DNA of 64,000 nt from Bradyrhizobium sp. SZCCHNS1050 (GCF_032484785.1 NZ_JAUETR010000002.1:1488001-1552000), one strand, 5' to 3'. Counted from the stretch's first letter, positions 51,748 to 61,570 are shown. Made by a program: numbers and translations. The notes: generated by a model not told the origin, from the sequence alone.

Positions 51748-52577
51748 GCTCCGCTCCCATTCTCGCACTCGAAAACCTCACCATGCGCTTCGGCGGCATC
51801 GTCGCCGTCAATGCGCTGTCGTTCACCGCGCAACGCACGCAGATCACGGCCCTGATCGGCCCCAACGGCGCCGGCAAGACCACCGTGTTCAACTGCATCA
51901 CCGGCTTCTACAAGCCGACCTCCGGCGTCATCCGCCTGACCCATGATGACGGCGCGCAGTTCGAGATGCAGAAGCTGAAGGACTTCAACATCTCCAAGCA
52001 GGCCAAGGTGGCGCGGACGTTCCAGAACATCCGGCTGTTTCCGGGCATGACGGCGCTCGAGAACCTGATGGTCGCGCAGCACAACGCGCTGATGCGCGCG
52101 TCCGGCATGACGGTGCTCGGGCTGCTCGGCGTGCCCTCGTGGCGCGCGGCCGAGCGGAACGCGATCGATGCGGCCGTGTTCTGGCTGAAGCGCGTCGGGC
52201 TGATCGACCGCGCCGACGACGCGGCCGGCAATCTCGCCTATGGCGACCAGCGTCGGCTGGAGATCGCGCGCGCGATGTGCACCTCGCCGGCCCTGCTCTG
52301 CCTCGACGAACCGGCCGCCGGCCTCAACGCGCGCGAGAGTGCGGCCCTCAGCGAGTTGCTGCTGTCGATCCGGGCCGATCACGCCACGTCGATCCTGCTG
52401 ATCGAGCACGACATGAGCGTCGTGATGGAAATCTCCGACCGCGTCGTCGTGATGGACTACGGCGTCAAGATTGCCGAGGGCACGCCGCGCGAGATCCGCG
52501 ACGATCCGAAGGTCATCGCCGCCTATCTCGGCACCGACGAGGAAGAGGCCGCAGCCGTGATGGAGGCCGAGGCGTGA
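51744..52577 (+). CDS. livG: Branched-chain amino-acid ABC transporter ATP-binding protein
   Basis: 277 residues. Walker A is GPNGAGKTT. The signature region is unusual: where most ABC proteins have LSGGQ it reads LAYGDQRRLEIARAM, as is normal for LivG. Walker B is LLCLDEPAAGLN and the H-loop IEHDMSVVMEISDR. Paired with LivF it powers uptake. The start overlaps livM by four bases and its own stop overlaps the GTG of livF. Confidence 0.95.
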   Translation: MSSAPILALENLTMRFGGIVAVNALSFTAQRTQITALIGPNGAGKTTVFNCITGFYKPTSGVIRLTHDDGAQFEMQKLKDFNISKQAKVARTFQNIRLFPGMTALENLMVAQHNALMRASGMTVLGLLGVPSWRAAERNAIDAAVFWLKRVGLIDRADDAAGNLAYGDQRRLEIARAMCTSPALLCLDEPAAGLNARESAALSELLLSIRADHATSILLIEHDMSVVMEISDRVVVMDYGVKIAEGTPREIRDDPKVIAAYLGTDEEEAAAVMEAEA

Positions 52578-53305
52578 GTGCGTCCCTGCTCGCGATCCGC
52601 AATCTGCGCGCGTCCTACGGCAAAATCGAAGCGCTGAAGGGCGTCGATCTCGACATCAAGCCGGGCGAGATCGTCGCGCTGATCGGCGCCAACGGCGCCG
52701 GCAAGTCGACGCTGATGATGTCGATCTTCGGCCGCCCGCGCGCAAGCTCCGGCAACATCGTCTACGACGGCAACGACATCACACAGGTGCCGACGCATCA
52801 GATCGCGCGGCTGCGCATCGCGCAGTCGCCGGAGGGACGCCGCATCTTTCCGCGCATGAGCGTGGCGGAAAACCTGCAGATGGGCGCCGACGCCGGCGAG
52901 ACGACCGACGCGGAGCGGGCCAGCACGCTGGAGCGCGTCTTCGCCCTGTTCCCGCGCCTGAAGGAGCGCGTCGACCAGCGCGGCGGCACGCTATCCGGTG
53001 GCGAGCAGCAGATGCTGGCGATCGGACGCGCGCTGATGAGCCGGCCGCGCCTGCTGCTTCTGGATGAGCCCTCGCTCGGCTTGGCGCCGCTGATCGCCCG
53101 CCAGATTTTCGACGCCATTCGGACACTCAACCGCCAGGACGGTCTGACCGTGCTGATCGTCGAGCAGAACGCCAATCACGCGCTGAAGCTCGCCCATCGC
53201 GGCTATGTGCTGGTCAACGGCCTGATTACGCTGTCGGGCACCGGCACCGAGCTGCTGCAGCGACCGGAGATCCGCGCTGCCTATCTGGAGGGCGGCCGCC
53301 ACTGA
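52574..53305 (+). CDS. livF: Branched-chain amino-acid ABC transporter ATP-binding protein
   Basis: 243 residues from GTG overlapping the livG stop (GTGA). Walker A GANGAGKST, LivF-type QSPEGRRIFPRMSVAENLQ, signature LSGGEQQMLAIGRAL, Walker B LLLLDEPSLGLAP and H-loop VEQNANHALKLA. Second ATPase of the transporter. It is translationally coupled to livG; a gap of about 155 bases separates it from the binding-protein gene. Confidence 0.95.
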   Translation: MSASLLAIRNLRASYGKIEALKGVDLDIKPGEIVALIGANGAGKSTLMMSIFGRPRASSGNIVYDGNDITQVPTHQIARLRIAQSPEGRRIFPRMSVAENLQMGADAGETTDAERASTLERVFALFPRLKERVDQRGGTLSGGEQQMLAIGRALMSRPRLLLLDEPSLGLAPLIARQIFDAIRTLNRQDGLTVLIVEQNANHALKLAHRGYVLVNGLITLSGTGTELLQRPEIRAAYLEGGRH

Positions 53306-53461
53306 GGCGGGCCCTCAAAACGCGGTCAGAATGGCCTTAGTCCTTCGTAGGTGTGGTCAAAAATTGCCGGTGACTTCGCCGGAAAATCAGCCACAATGCG
53401 CGCGGTCTGCGGCCCGCCGTTCGGGCCGTTCCGTGTCGACCTACCCCCGCGAGGATTTCTC

Positions 53462-54580
53462 ATGAAACCACTCAAACTCATCGGCTTGGCTCTGGGCGCA
53501 TCGCTGGCGCTCTCGACTGCTGCCTTCGCCGAAGACATCAACATCGCCGTGGCCGGCCCGATGACCGGCAGTGAATCGGCCTTCGGCCGCCAGATGCAGA
53601 ACGGCGCCGAGATGGCGGTCGCCGACCTCAATGCCGCCGGTGGCGTGCTCGGCAAGAAGCTCGCACTGCAGGTGGGTGACGATGCCTGCGATCCGAAGCA
53701 GGCGCGTTCGGTTGCCGAAAAGCTCGCCGGCTCCGGCATTCCGTTCGTCGCCGGCCATTTCTGCTCGTCGTCGTCGATCCCGGCCTCCGAGGCCTATGCC
53801 GACAGCAACGTGCTGCAGATCACGCCGGCCTCGACCAACCCGCTGTTCACCGAGCGCAAGCTGTGGAACGTGGCGCGCGTCTGCGGCCGTGACGACCAGC
53901 AGGGTCTCGTCGCCGCCAACTACATCGCGAAGAACTTCAAGGGCAAGAACATCGCGATCCTCAACGACAAGACCACCTACGGCAAGGGTCTCGCCGACGA
54001 GACCAAGAAGGCGCTGAACAAGGCCGGCGTCACCGAGAAGATGTTCGAGTCCTACAACAAGGGCGACAAGGACTTCAACGCCATCGTCTCCCGCTTGAAG
54101 CGTGACAACATCGATCTCGTCTATGTCGGCGGCTATCATCAGGAAGCCGGCCTCATCCTGCGCCAGATGCGCGACCAGGGTCTCAAGACCATCCTGATGG
54201 CGGGCGACGCGATGAACGACAAGGAGTTCGCTTCGATCACCGGTCCGGCCGCGGAAGGCACGCTGTTCACCTTCGGCCCCGAGCCGCGCAACAAGCCGAC
54301 CGCGAAGGCGATCGTGGACAAGTTCAAGGCCAAGAACATCGATCCCGAGGGCTATACGCTCTACACCTACGCCGCGATCCAGGTCTGGTCGCAGGCCGTC
54401 AAGAAGGCCAACACCACCGACGCCAAGAAGGTAATGGACACCATCAAGGCCGGCGAGTGGGACACGGTGCTGGGCAAGCTCGGCTTCGACGCCAAGGGCG
54501 ACATCAAGCAGATCGACTACGTCGTCTACAAGTGGGACGCCAAGGGCGGCTACGCCGAGCTCGGCGGCAAGGGATCCTGA
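53462..54580 (+). CDS. Branched-chain amino-acid ABC transporter substrate-binding protein
   Basis: 372 residues. The signal peptide (LIGLALGASLALSTAAFA) ends before EDINIAVAGPMTGSESAFGR, the usual mature start of LivJ/LivK-like proteins (Peripla_BP_6). The fold includes GDDACDPKQARSVAEKL and AGHFCSSSSIPASEAY in the ligand cleft. It delivers Leu/Ile/Val-type or related amino acids to LivHMGF. GAGGATTTCTC precedes the ATG. Separate promoter possible in the upstream gap; a strong terminator follows. Confidence 0.95.
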   Translation: MKPLKLIGLALGASLALSTAAFAEDINIAVAGPMTGSESAFGRQMQNGAEMAVADLNAAGGVLGKKLALQVGDDACDPKQARSVAEKLAGSGIPFVAGHFCSSSSIPASEAYADSNVLQITPASTNPLFTERKLWNVARVCGRDDQQGLVAANYIAKNFKGKNIAILNDKTTYGKGLADETKKALNKAGVTEKMFESYNKGDKDFNAIVSRLKRDNIDLVYVGGYHQEAGLILRQMRDQGLKTILMAGDAMNDKEFASITGPAAEGTLFTFGPEPRNKPTAKAIVDKFKAKNIDPEGYTLYTYAAIQVWSQAVKKANTTDAKKVMDTIKAGEWDTVLGKLGFDAKGDIKQIDYVVYKWDAKGGYAELGGKGS

Positions 54581-54620
54581 TAGGAACTTTGACCGTCTCG
54601 ATCATCATCAGCAAAATGCA

Positions 54621-54650
54621 AACGCCCCGGTCCTGGACCGGGGCGTTCTG
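54621..54650 (+). terminator. Intrinsic terminator after the liv operon
   Basis: AACGCCCCGGTCC-T-GGACCGGGGCGTT: a 13-bp perfect stem with a one-base centre (effective loop of a few bases), followed by CTG rather than a T-run, so it may act in both directions between liv and the convergent response-regulator gene. Confidence 0.85.
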
Positions 54651-54718
54651 CTGAGAGCTTGTTTCGTCGCTGAGCCCCCGACCGTGGGGAACCACGTCGT
54701 ACGGAGCAACAGACCGGC

Positions 54719-55120
54719 TCAGCCGGCACAGGCCGAAAGCGATGGGGTCCCCTTGGCCGCCACCGCCGCACGGGCCGTTTCGACGGCACGCATCAGCTCG
54801 GCCGGGCGGAACGGTTTCTGCAGGTAAACGACACGGGTCAGCTCGTCCGACATCGACGCGCCATCGAAGGCAGTCATGCCGGAGACGGCGACCACCGGAA
54901 CGTCGGGAACCAGCGCGCGCATACTGCTGACCAGATCGAGCCCGTTGGAATCATCGAGATAGATGTCGACGATGACGGCATCGAATGCCTGGTCGCGGAA
55001 CAACTGCAGTCCGGACGCAGCGGTTCCCGCTTCGACCACGTCGAACTGATTGACGCGCAGCACCATACAGATCATGGCGCGCACATCCTTCTGATCGTCG
55101 ACCACCAGAATCCGTGGCAT
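54719..55120 (-). CDS. Single-domain response regulator (CheY-like)
   Basis: 133 residues. A receiver domain only: acidic pocket VVDDQKD, phospho-acceptor Asp in VIVDIYLDDSNG, Ser/Thr in VVAVSGMTAF and Lys in LQKPFRPAEL. It has no output domain, so it acts by protein contact or phospho-relay. GGAGAAGTT lies before the ATG. It is divergent from the hybrid histidine kinase gene, about 240 bases apart, and is its likely partner. Confidence 0.93.
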   Translation of the reverse strand: MPRILVVDDQKDVRAMICMVLRVNQFDVVEAGTAASGLQLFRDQAFDAVIVDIYLDDSNGLDLVSSMRALVPDVPVVAVSGMTAFDGASMSDELTRVVYLQKPFRPAELMRAVETARAAVAAKGTPSLSACAG

Positions 55121-55357
55121 CAACTTCTCCAGAATTTTTCCGTTGGACAGCCTACAACGTAGAAAGAAATCGGACACAACTATGAGTATATTTATCTCAT
55201 TTGCGGTAAAGGTGCGGTTACTCCAACTATTGACTCATTCTACAGAACGATCCGATCTGGTACCATACAACCTTCATTAGAACAGTGATTTTCTTCGCGC
55301 ACCAGCTGTAAAGCTTCCCCTCTTGCACGTCGGCTCTGTTGCGCAGGACCCTTGGAG
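55121..55357. other. AT-rich divergent promoter region of the two-component pair
   Basis: Noticeably more AT-rich than its surroundings (for example TATGAGTATATTTATCTCAT near 55180-55200). It should contain the promoters of both the response regulator and the kinase. No clear operator was identified. Confidence 0.45.
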
Positions 55358-58132
55358 ATGCAGAGCATCAAGGATCATCGCGAAGTCCTCCTGTCGACGT
55401 CCACCGCGACGCGCCGAGACCAAATCGCAGCACTCGCCGCGGTTGCGATCTCGACCTTGCTGTTTGCCGCCGCCGCTCCCTTTGCCAAGGTGCAGTTGCC
55501 GCCGGTGCCTGCGTTCGTCGCGAGCTACCAGTCGGCGCTGGCGCTGAACGATCTCATCACCGCGTTCCTGCTGTTCTCCCAGTTCGTGCTGCTTCGCTCG
55601 CGACCGTTGCTGTGGTTGGCCTCCGGTTACCTGTTTACCGCGCCAGCCTCGCTGCTGCACACGCTGGTGTTCCCAGGCCTGTATTCTCAGACCGGCCTGC
55701 TCGATGCAGGGCCGCAGACCGCAGCCTGGATCTACATGATCTGGCACGGCGCGTTCCCCTTGTTCGTTCTGGTCTATGCGCTGCACGACCGTCTCCGTCC
55801 GGCGCCCGTTGGGTCGGTTGCGCTGTCTCTCTCGGTCGCCGTGCTCGGCGTGGCGATTGCACTTGCGGCACTCACCTGGGCGGTGATCGCCCATGATACG
55901 GCGCTGCCTGCGCTCGTCCGCGATGACGCTGCCACTCCGGCTTTGAAGATCGTGGTCGGCGCCATCTGGTGCGTAACATCGGCTGCCCTGCTCGTCCTGG
56001 CGTTGCGCAGGCCGCACAGCATTCTCGACCTCTGGGTCATGGTGGCGCTGTGCGCCTGGCTGTTCGATCTCTCGATCTCCTCGCTGCTCAACGCCGCCCG
56101 GTTCGACCTCGGCTACTATGCGGGCCGCATCTATGGCTTGCTGGCAGCGAGCTTCGTCCTCGGCGTCCTGCTCGCCGACAATGTCAGGCTGCAGACGAGG
56201 CTCATGCGGCTGCTGCAGCAGCAGCGCCGGCAGAGCGAAAGCGAGCGGGCCCGTTTCATCGCGCGGGAGCGGCTGTTCAGCGCTGTGGTGGAATCCTCCA
56301 ACGACGCCATCATCACGCTGACGCTGCAGGGCAAGATCACGTCCTGGAATCGCGCCGCCGAACACCTGTTCGGATACGGCGCAGACGAGGCGCTTGGCAA
56401 CGACATCGGCCTGATCGTGCCCGCCGAACGGCGCAGCGAAGTCGATCGCATCCTGAGCCGGATCGGCGACGGCGAGAAGATCGAGCATCACGAGACGATC
56501 CGCCGCCACAAGGACGGCCGCGAGATCGAAGTATCGCTCGGCGTGTCGCCGATCCTCGACGCGCATGGTGTGATCATCGGCGCCTCGAAGGTGGCGCACG
56601 ACATCACCGAGAGCAAGCGCACCCGAACCGCCCTGACCCGTGAGACCGAGGAGCGCCGCCGCATCTTCGAGACCTCGCAGGACCTGATCCTGGTTGCCAA
56701 CTCCTACGGACAATTGATGCAGGTCAGCCCGAGCGCGCTGGACGTGCTCGGCTACCGGCCGGAGGAGATGGTCGGCCGCAATGCCAGCGACTTCGTCTAT
56801 CCGCCCGAGCTCGAGGCGGTCCGTAGCCAGATGCGCGCCTGCCGCCGCGGCCGCGACGTCCGTAATTTCGAAGCGCAGCTCATGCACAAGGAAGGCCGCG
56901 GCGTCGTCCTGAACTGGATGGCGAGCTGGTCGGAGCCGGTGCAGCGCCACTTCTTCGTCGGCCGCGACCTCACCGAGAAGCGCGCGGCCGAGGCGCAGTT
57001 CCGCCAGGCGCAGAAGATGGAGGCGGTCGGTCAGCTCACCGGCGGCGTCGCCCACGACTTCAACAACATCCTCACCGTCATCACCGGCAGCATCGGCATT
57101 CTTGCCGACGCCGTGTCCGACCGGCCGGAGCTCGCCTCCGTCGCCAAGCTGATCGACGACTCCGCCGACCGCGGCGCGCAGCTCACGCGGCAGTTGCTGG
57201 CCTTCGCCCGCAAGCAGCCGCTGCAGCCGACGGATCTCGACGTCAACGCCCTGTTGAACGAGACCGCAGCCTTGCTGCAGCCGACGCTCGGCGCGCAGAT
57301 CGAGATCGAGCGTATCCTTGACGCCGATCCCTGCACTGCGCTCGCCGATCCGAACCAGCTCGCCACCGCGGTCATCAATCTCGCGCTCAATGCGCGTGAT
57401 GCGATGCCGCAGGGCGGCAAGCTCACGCTGGAGACAGCGAACGTCACGCTCGACCGGGACTATGCCGACGTCCATAGCGAGGTCATCGTCGGTGACTACG
57501 TGATGATCGCCGTGAGCGACACCGGCTGTGGCATTCCGCCGGCCTATCTCGAGAAGGTGTTCGATCCGTTCTTCTCGACCAAGGGCTCCGGCAAGGGCAC
57601 GGGGCTCGGCCTCAGCATGGTGTTCGGTTTCGTCAAGCAGTCCGGCGGCCACATCAAGATCTACAGCGAGGTCGGCCACGGCACCTCGATCAAGCTGTAT
57701 CTGCCGCGCTCGGCGTCCGCTCCGGCGGCCAGCGCGGGCTTGCAGGCGCCAGACGCGCGCGGCGGCAATGAGACGATCCTGATCGTGGAGGACGATCCGC
57801 TGGTACGCCAGCACGTGATCGCCCAGGTCGGCAGCCTCGGCTACACCACCCTGGCTGCAGCCAATGCCGCCGAGGCGCTCGACGTGCTCGATCGCCATCC
57901 GGAGATCGACCTGCTGTTCACCGACGTCATCATGCCCGGCGCCATGAACGGCCGCCAGCTCGCCGACGCCGCGCGGGTGCGGCGGCCGGCGCTGCGGACG
58001 CTGTTCACCTCGGGCTACACCGAGAACGCGATCGTGCACCACGGCCGCCTCGACGCCGGCGTGCTGCTGCTGCCCAAGCCTTACCGGAAGCCAGAGCTGG
58101 CCCGCATGATCCGTATCGCGCTGGAGCGCTGA
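55358..58132 (+). CDS. Hybrid sensor histidine kinase with MASE4-like membrane domain, two PAS domains and receiver
   Basis: About 924 residues. Residues 1-285 hold eight hydrophobic segments resembling the MASE4 sensor. A coiled linker leads to PAS 1 (about 310-425, SAVVESSNDAIITLTLQGKI) and PAS 2 (about 435-545). The H-box VGQLTGGVAHDFNNILTVI carries the phospho-His; the N-box is NLALNARDAM, the G-boxes DTGCGIP and GKGTGLGLSMVFG. A C-terminal receiver (about 800-920) has VEDDPLVRQH, FTDVIMPGAMNG and LPKPYRKPEL. All catalytic residues are present. It probably phosphorylates the adjacent single-domain regulator. An upstream TTG is possible but the ATG is preferred. Confidence 0.9.
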   Translation: MQSIKDHREVLLSTSTATRRDQIAALAAVAISTLLFAAAAPFAKVQLPPVPAFVASYQSALALNDLITAFLLFSQFVLLRSRPLLWLASGYLFTAPASLLHTLVFPGLYSQTGLLDAGPQTAAWIYMIWHGAFPLFVLVYALHDRLRPAPVGSVALSLSVAVLGVAIALAALTWAVIAHDTALPALVRDDAATPALKIVVGAIWCVTSAALLVLALRRPHSILDLWVMVALCAWLFDLSISSLLNAARFDLGYYAGRIYGLLAASFVLGVLLADNVRLQTRLMRLLQQQRRQSESERARFIARERLFSAVVESSNDAIITLTLQGKITSWNRAAEHLFGYGADEALGNDIGLIVPAERRSEVDRILSRIGDGEKIEHHETIRRHKDGREIEVSLGVSPILDAHGVIIGASKVAHDITESKRTRTALTRETEERRRIFETSQDLILVANSYGQLMQVSPSALDVLGYRPEEMVGRNASDFVYPPELEAVRSQMRACRRGRDVRNFEAQLMHKEGRGVVLNWMASWSEPVQRHFFVGRDLTEKRAAEAQFRQAQKMEAVGQLTGGVAHDFNNILTVITGSIGILADAVSDRPELASVAKLIDDSADRGAQLTRQLLAFARKQPLQPTDLDVNALLNETAALLQPTLGAQIEIERILDADPCTALADPNQLATAVINLALNARDAMPQGGKLTLETANVTLDRDYADVHSEVIVGDYVMIAVSDTGCGIPPAYLEKVFDPFFSTKGSGKGTGLGLSMVFGFVKQSGGHIKIYSEVGHGTSIKLYLPRSASAPAASAGLQAPDARGGNETILIVEDDPLVRQHVIAQVGSLGYTTLAAANAAEALDVLDRHPEIDLLFTDVIMPGAMNGRQLADAARVRRPALRTLFTSGYTENAIVHHGRLDAGVLLLPKPYRKPELARMIRIALER

Positions 58133-58140
58133 AGCACGCG

Positions 58141-58203
58141 CCCGGATCGGCGTAAGCGACATCCGGGCCCACCGGCGCGGCACTTGAGACCCGGATGTCG
58201 CCT
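58141..58203. repeat. Family B intergenic repeat, partial copy
   Basis: CCCGGAT-cggcgta-AGCGACATCCGGG and later ACCCGGATGTCGCCTG repeat the internal blocks of family B. Here the GCATG of other copies reads GGATG, matching the copy near 16.04 kb. Confidence 0.55.
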
Positions 58204-58331
58204 GCCCCTTCGCGCCCGCTGGACGCAAGCGGGGCGCTCATACCAGCGCCGAGGCGCGTGCCCTCCTGCATTGAGGCCTCGCGCCGGCCGCGCTATCCAT
58301 CCGGCATCATCATCTGCAGCGAGGGACGATC

Positions 58332-59330
58332 GTGCAGAACCTCCTCACCGACATCCCCGGCGTACGCGTAGGCCATGCCCATGACGCCGCGCTCGCTTCC
58401 GGCGTGACCGCGATCCTGTTCGATCAGCCGGCGGTCGCCGCGATCGACATCCGTGGCGGCGGACCCGGGGTGCGCGAGGATGCGCTGCTCGATCCTGCGA
58501 ATACGGTGGAACGGGTCGACGGCATTGCCCTGTCGGGAGGCTCGGCGTTCGGGCTCGAGGCCGCGAGCGGCATTCAGGCCTGGCTGGCGGAACAGGGGCG
58601 CGGCTTTGCCGTGCGCGACGCGCTGATCCCGATCGTCCCCGGCGCGATCGTGTTCGACCTCTTGAACGGCGGCAACAAGGCCTGGGGCCGCTACGCGCCG
58701 TATCGCGAGCTCGGCTACGCGGCGGCGGCGGCGGCCAGCACGACCTTCGCGCTCGGCAGCGTCGGTGCCGGGCTCGGCGCCACCACGGCCAACCTGCAGG
58801 GCGGGCTCGGCTCGGCGTCGGCGACGACGACAGGCGGCATCAAGGTTGCGGCCATTGTTGTGGTGAATGCGGTCGGCAGCGTCACTGTCGGCGACGGTCC
58901 CTGGTTCTGGGCGGCACCGTACGAGATCGACGGCGAGTTCGGCGGCCGCGGCCTGCCGGCCGCCTTCACGCCGGACATGCTGGCGATGCGCATCAAGGGC
59001 GGCCCGGCAGCATCGGCCTCCGAGAACACGACGATCAGCCTCGTCGTGACCGATGCCATCCTGACTAAGGCGCAGGCCAAGCGGCTCGCGATGATGGCGC
59101 AGACCGGCATGGCGCGCGCGATCTATCCGGTGCATCTGCCGCTCGACGGCGACATCGTGTTCGCGGCCGCGGCCTGCACCAGGCCGATCGAGCCGCTGGT
59201 CGAGCTGAGTGAGCTCGGCATGGTCGCGGCCAACGTCCTGGCGCGCGCGATCGCCCGCGGCGTCTATCACGCGAGCCCGCTGCCGTTCGCCGGCGCGCTG
59301 CCGTCCTGGCAAGGCCGCTTCGGCAGTTGA
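58332..59330 (+). CDS. P1 family (DmpA-type) peptidase
   Basis: 332 residues from GTG with GAGGGA upstream. The fold of the self-processing P1 family is recognisable: ITDIP-type opening GVRVGHAHD, the GGGPGVREDALL loop, SGGSAFGLEAASG, VGAGLGATTANLQGGLGSAS, where the Ser after GGLG is the autoprocessing nucleophile. These enzymes (DmpA, BapA) hydrolyse N-terminal D- or beta-amino acid residues. The match is of the shorter NylC/DmpA-like kind; substrate unknown. It is convergent with the EF-hand gene, two bases apart. Confidence 0.85.
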   Translation: MQNLLTDIPGVRVGHAHDAALASGVTAILFDQPAVAAIDIRGGGPGVREDALLDPANTVERVDGIALSGGSAFGLEAASGIQAWLAEQGRGFAVRDALIPIVPGAIVFDLLNGGNKAWGRYAPYRELGYAAAAAASTTFALGSVGAGLGATTANLQGGLGSASATTTGGIKVAAIVVVNAVGSVTVGDGPWFWAAPYEIDGEFGGRGLPAAFTPDMLAMRIKGGPAASASENTTISLVVTDAILTKAQAKRLAMMAQTGMARAIYPVHLPLDGDIVFAAAACTRPIEPLVELSELGMVAANVLARAIARGVYHASPLPFAGALPSWQGRFGS

Positions 59331-59332
59331 GC

Positions 59333-60097
59333 TTACGCGCTGACCGCGGTCGTTGAAGACGTCGAGGCCGACAGCATGTTGGACTGCCGCTGGATCAGCT
59401 TCTCGATCATGTTGTAGGACGAGGTCGCAGCGTTGGACGCGGTTGTGGCTGCCGGCGTCGTCAGCGTCACCTTGGAGCCGTCGGCATAGGTGATGGTGGT
59501 CGTGGTCGAGCCGTCGCTGTTGGTGGACGAGGAGCTCGACGCGCCCGACAGCGCCTGCATCAGCGCATCTGCGCCCGCGCTGGATGAGGTGCCCGAGCCG
59601 CCGCTCCCGCCCGCCACCTGGTGATGATGGTGGCCACGTCGCCCCTTGGCGCCCTGCAGCGCCGAGGACAGCTCGTCGAGGCTGACATTGCCGTCGCCGT
59701 TCGTATCCAGCTTGCCGAACACCTTGTCGGCATTGGCGACGTTGGTGCCGCCGGCGCCGAGCGCGCTCTCGAACTCCGATTTGCTGATCTGACCATCGCC
59801 ATCGCCGTCGATCTGCGAGAACAGGTCCTGCAGCGGATTGGTCGATGAGCTTGCGCTCGACGACGCGCCCGACTGGCTCTGCGCTGCGAGCAGCGCGCTC
59901 ATGGTCTCCGGCGCGATCTGCCCCGAGCTGCTGCTGCCGCCCGCGCTCGACCACGGGCTGAAATTGCCGGAGCCGCTCGCCCCCTTGGTGTCGAGGCTGA
60001 ACGGACCGCCGCCCGACTTGCCGGAGCCCGACTTGGTCGAGCCGAGCGACTGCAGGCTGTCCAGGACCGACGAGGCAGCCCCCAGTGCAAACCACAT
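59333..60097 (-). CDS. EF-hand calcium-binding protein, Ser/Gly-rich
   Basis: 254 residues. Residues 1-90 are Ser/Gly-rich with no signal peptide of standard form. Two canonical EF-hand loops follow at 97-108 ([12 protein letters not shown]) and 131-142 ([12 protein letters not shown]), both with all calcium ligands. A HHHH stretch near 156, then Ser/Thr-rich repeats ([15 protein letters not shown]) complete the protein. The extreme Ser/Thr bias suggests an extracellular or surface location, possibly via a non-classical export route. GGGAGTTTCGCC precedes the ATG. Function unknown. Confidence 0.85.
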   Translation of the reverse strand: MWFALGAASSVLDSLQSLGSTKSGSGKSGGGPFSLDTKGASGSGNFSPWSSAGGSSSSGQIAPETMSALLAAQSQSGASSSASSSTNPLQDLFSQIDGDGDGQISKSEFESALGAGGTNVANADKVFGKLDTNGDGNVSLDELSSALQGAKGRRGHHHHQVAGGSGGSGTSSSAGADALMQALSGASSSSSTNSDGSTTTTITYADGSKVTLTTPAATTASNAATSSYNMIEKLIQRQSNMLSASTSSTTAVSA

Positions 60098-60323
60098 GGC
60101 GAAACTCCCGCAAGGCCGCCCACGCGGCGGCAGAACATCTTCCCACCGCCGTCGCAATCCCCATGCCAGCGCCAAACCGCTGATATGTCCGGATATTTCG
60201 CGATGTTACGGTGGCCTGAACCCGGCAGATCGTGCCGTGCCCGGCAGATTTTTCCCGCTCGCGTTGCCGCAGCCGGCCCTGCATGATACGGCGACATCCC
60301 CGATCGTCCTGGAACAGCCGCCC

Positions 60324-61025
60324 ATGACCCAGTCCTTCACGCCGCGTCCGCTCGTCATCGCGCCATCGATCCTGGCGTCGGATTTCTCCAAGCTCGGCGA
60401 AGAGGTGCGCGCCGTCGATGCCGCCGGGGCCGACTGGATCCATCTCGACGTCATGGACGGGCATTTCGTCCCGAACATTTCCTATGGCCCGGATGTCATC
60501 AAGGCGCTGCGCCCACACACCACCAAGATCTTCGACGCGCATCTGATGATCACGCCGTGCGATCCCTATCTCGAGGCCTTCGCCAAGGCCGGCTGCGACC
60601 ACATCACGGTCCACGCCGAGGCCGGCCCGCATCTGCATCGCTCGCTGCAGGCAATCCGCGCGCTCGGCAAGAAGGCCGGCGTCTCGCTCAACCCGTCGAC
60701 CCCGCTCAACGTCATCGAATATGTGCTCGACCTCGTCGACCTCGTGCTGATCATGTCGGTCAATCCCGGCTTCGGCGGCCAGGCCTTCATCCCCTCGGCG
60801 ATTGGCAAGATCCAGGATCTGCGCGCGATGACCGCGGGCCGGCCGATCGATATCGAGGTCGATGGCGGCGTCGGCCGCGACAATGCCGGCGCACTCGCCG
60901 CCGCTGGCGCCAACGCCTTCGTCGCAGGCTCCGCCGTCTTCAAGGGCGGCACGATGGAAGCCTATCGCAGCAACATCGCCGCGATCCGCAGCGCCGCCGC
61001 GTTGGCGCGCGGCGAAGCGATCTGA
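60324..61025 (+). CDS. rpe: Ribulose-phosphate 3-epimerase
   Basis: 233 residues, full length. Motifs: [36 protein letters not shown] (metal Asp/His), [19 protein letters not shown] and DIEVDGGVG (second catalytic Asp). It interconverts ribulose 5-phosphate and xylulose 5-phosphate in the pentose phosphate and Calvin cycles. The start at 60324 begins [16 protein letters not shown]; the frame runs open upstream over the antisense EF-hand gene and is not used. Confidence 0.97.
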   Translation: MTQSFTPRPLVIAPSILASDFSKLGEEVRAVDAAGADWIHLDVMDGHFVPNISYGPDVIKALRPHTTKIFDAHLMITPCDPYLEAFAKAGCDHITVHAEAGPHLHRSLQAIRALGKKAGVSLNPSTPLNVIEYVLDLVDLVLIMSVNPGFGGQAFIPSAIGKIQDLRAMTAGRPIDIEVDGGVGRDNAGALAAAGANAFVAGSAVFKGGTMEAYRSNIAAIRSAAALARGEAI

Positions 61026-61040
61026 GGCACGCGAGACGGG

Positions 61041-61526
61041 ATGCACACGCTCACGCCGCAGCCGCTGACGAAAGCGGCCTTCGCTGCTTTCGGCGACGTC
61101 GTCGAGACCGATGGCGCCCAGCCCATCGACATCAACCAGGGCTTCGCCCGCCGCTGCAACGGCCTCGCTGCTGTCGACGTGACATCGGGCGGCGCGGCCG
61201 TGAACATCAGCCTGTTCGAGGCCAAGCCGCGGCCGTTGCCGATCGAGATCAAGCTGATGGAGCGGCACCCGCTCGGCAGCCAGCTGTTCATGCCGTTGCA
61301 GGACCGGCCGTGGCTGGTGCTGGTCTGCGCCGATCCGCGCGATCCCGCGAGCTACCACGCCTTCACGGCAACCGGCCGCCAGGGCGTCAACTACGCGCGC
61401 AACGTCTGGCATCATCCGCTCTTGGTGTTCGACGAGGCCTCGCGCTTCATGGTGGTCGACCGCATCAGCCCCGACAATCTCGAGGAGCTGTGGCTCGACG
61501 AGCCGCTCTACCTTGCCATTCCCTGA
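61041..61526 (+). CDS. allA: Ureidoglycolate lyase
   Basis: 161 residues. The AllA family signature is FAAFGDVVETDG, INQGFARRCNGLA, ERHPLGSQLFMP and VNYARNVWHHPLL. It splits ureidoglycolate to glyoxylate and urea in allantoin degradation. It starts 15 bases after rpe and is followed by a ureidoglycine aminohydrolase-like gene, so these two form a purine-catabolism unit. Confidence 0.92.
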   Translation: MHTLTPQPLTKAAFAAFGDVVETDGAQPIDINQGFARRCNGLAAVDVTSGGAAVNISLFEAKPRPLPIEIKLMERHPLGSQLFMPLQDRPWLVLVCADPRDPASYHAFTATGRQGVNYARNVWHHPLLVFDEASRFMVVDRISPDNLEELWLDEPLYLAIP

Positions 61527-61570
61527 TGACCGATGGCGCGCCGGTTGATCATCCGCGCCGTGGAGAGACG

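Noticed and set aside
55277..58228. 983-codon open frame antisense to the hybrid histidine kinase
   Set aside because: Composition (Arg/Gly/Ala/Asp, few hydrophobic blocks) is typical of shadow frames in GC-rich DNA, and the plus strand holds an intact, motif-complete kinase.
58293..61415. 1040-codon minus-strand frame across the P1 peptidase, rpe and allA genes
   Set aside because: Antisense to three well-supported genes and without recognisable domains.
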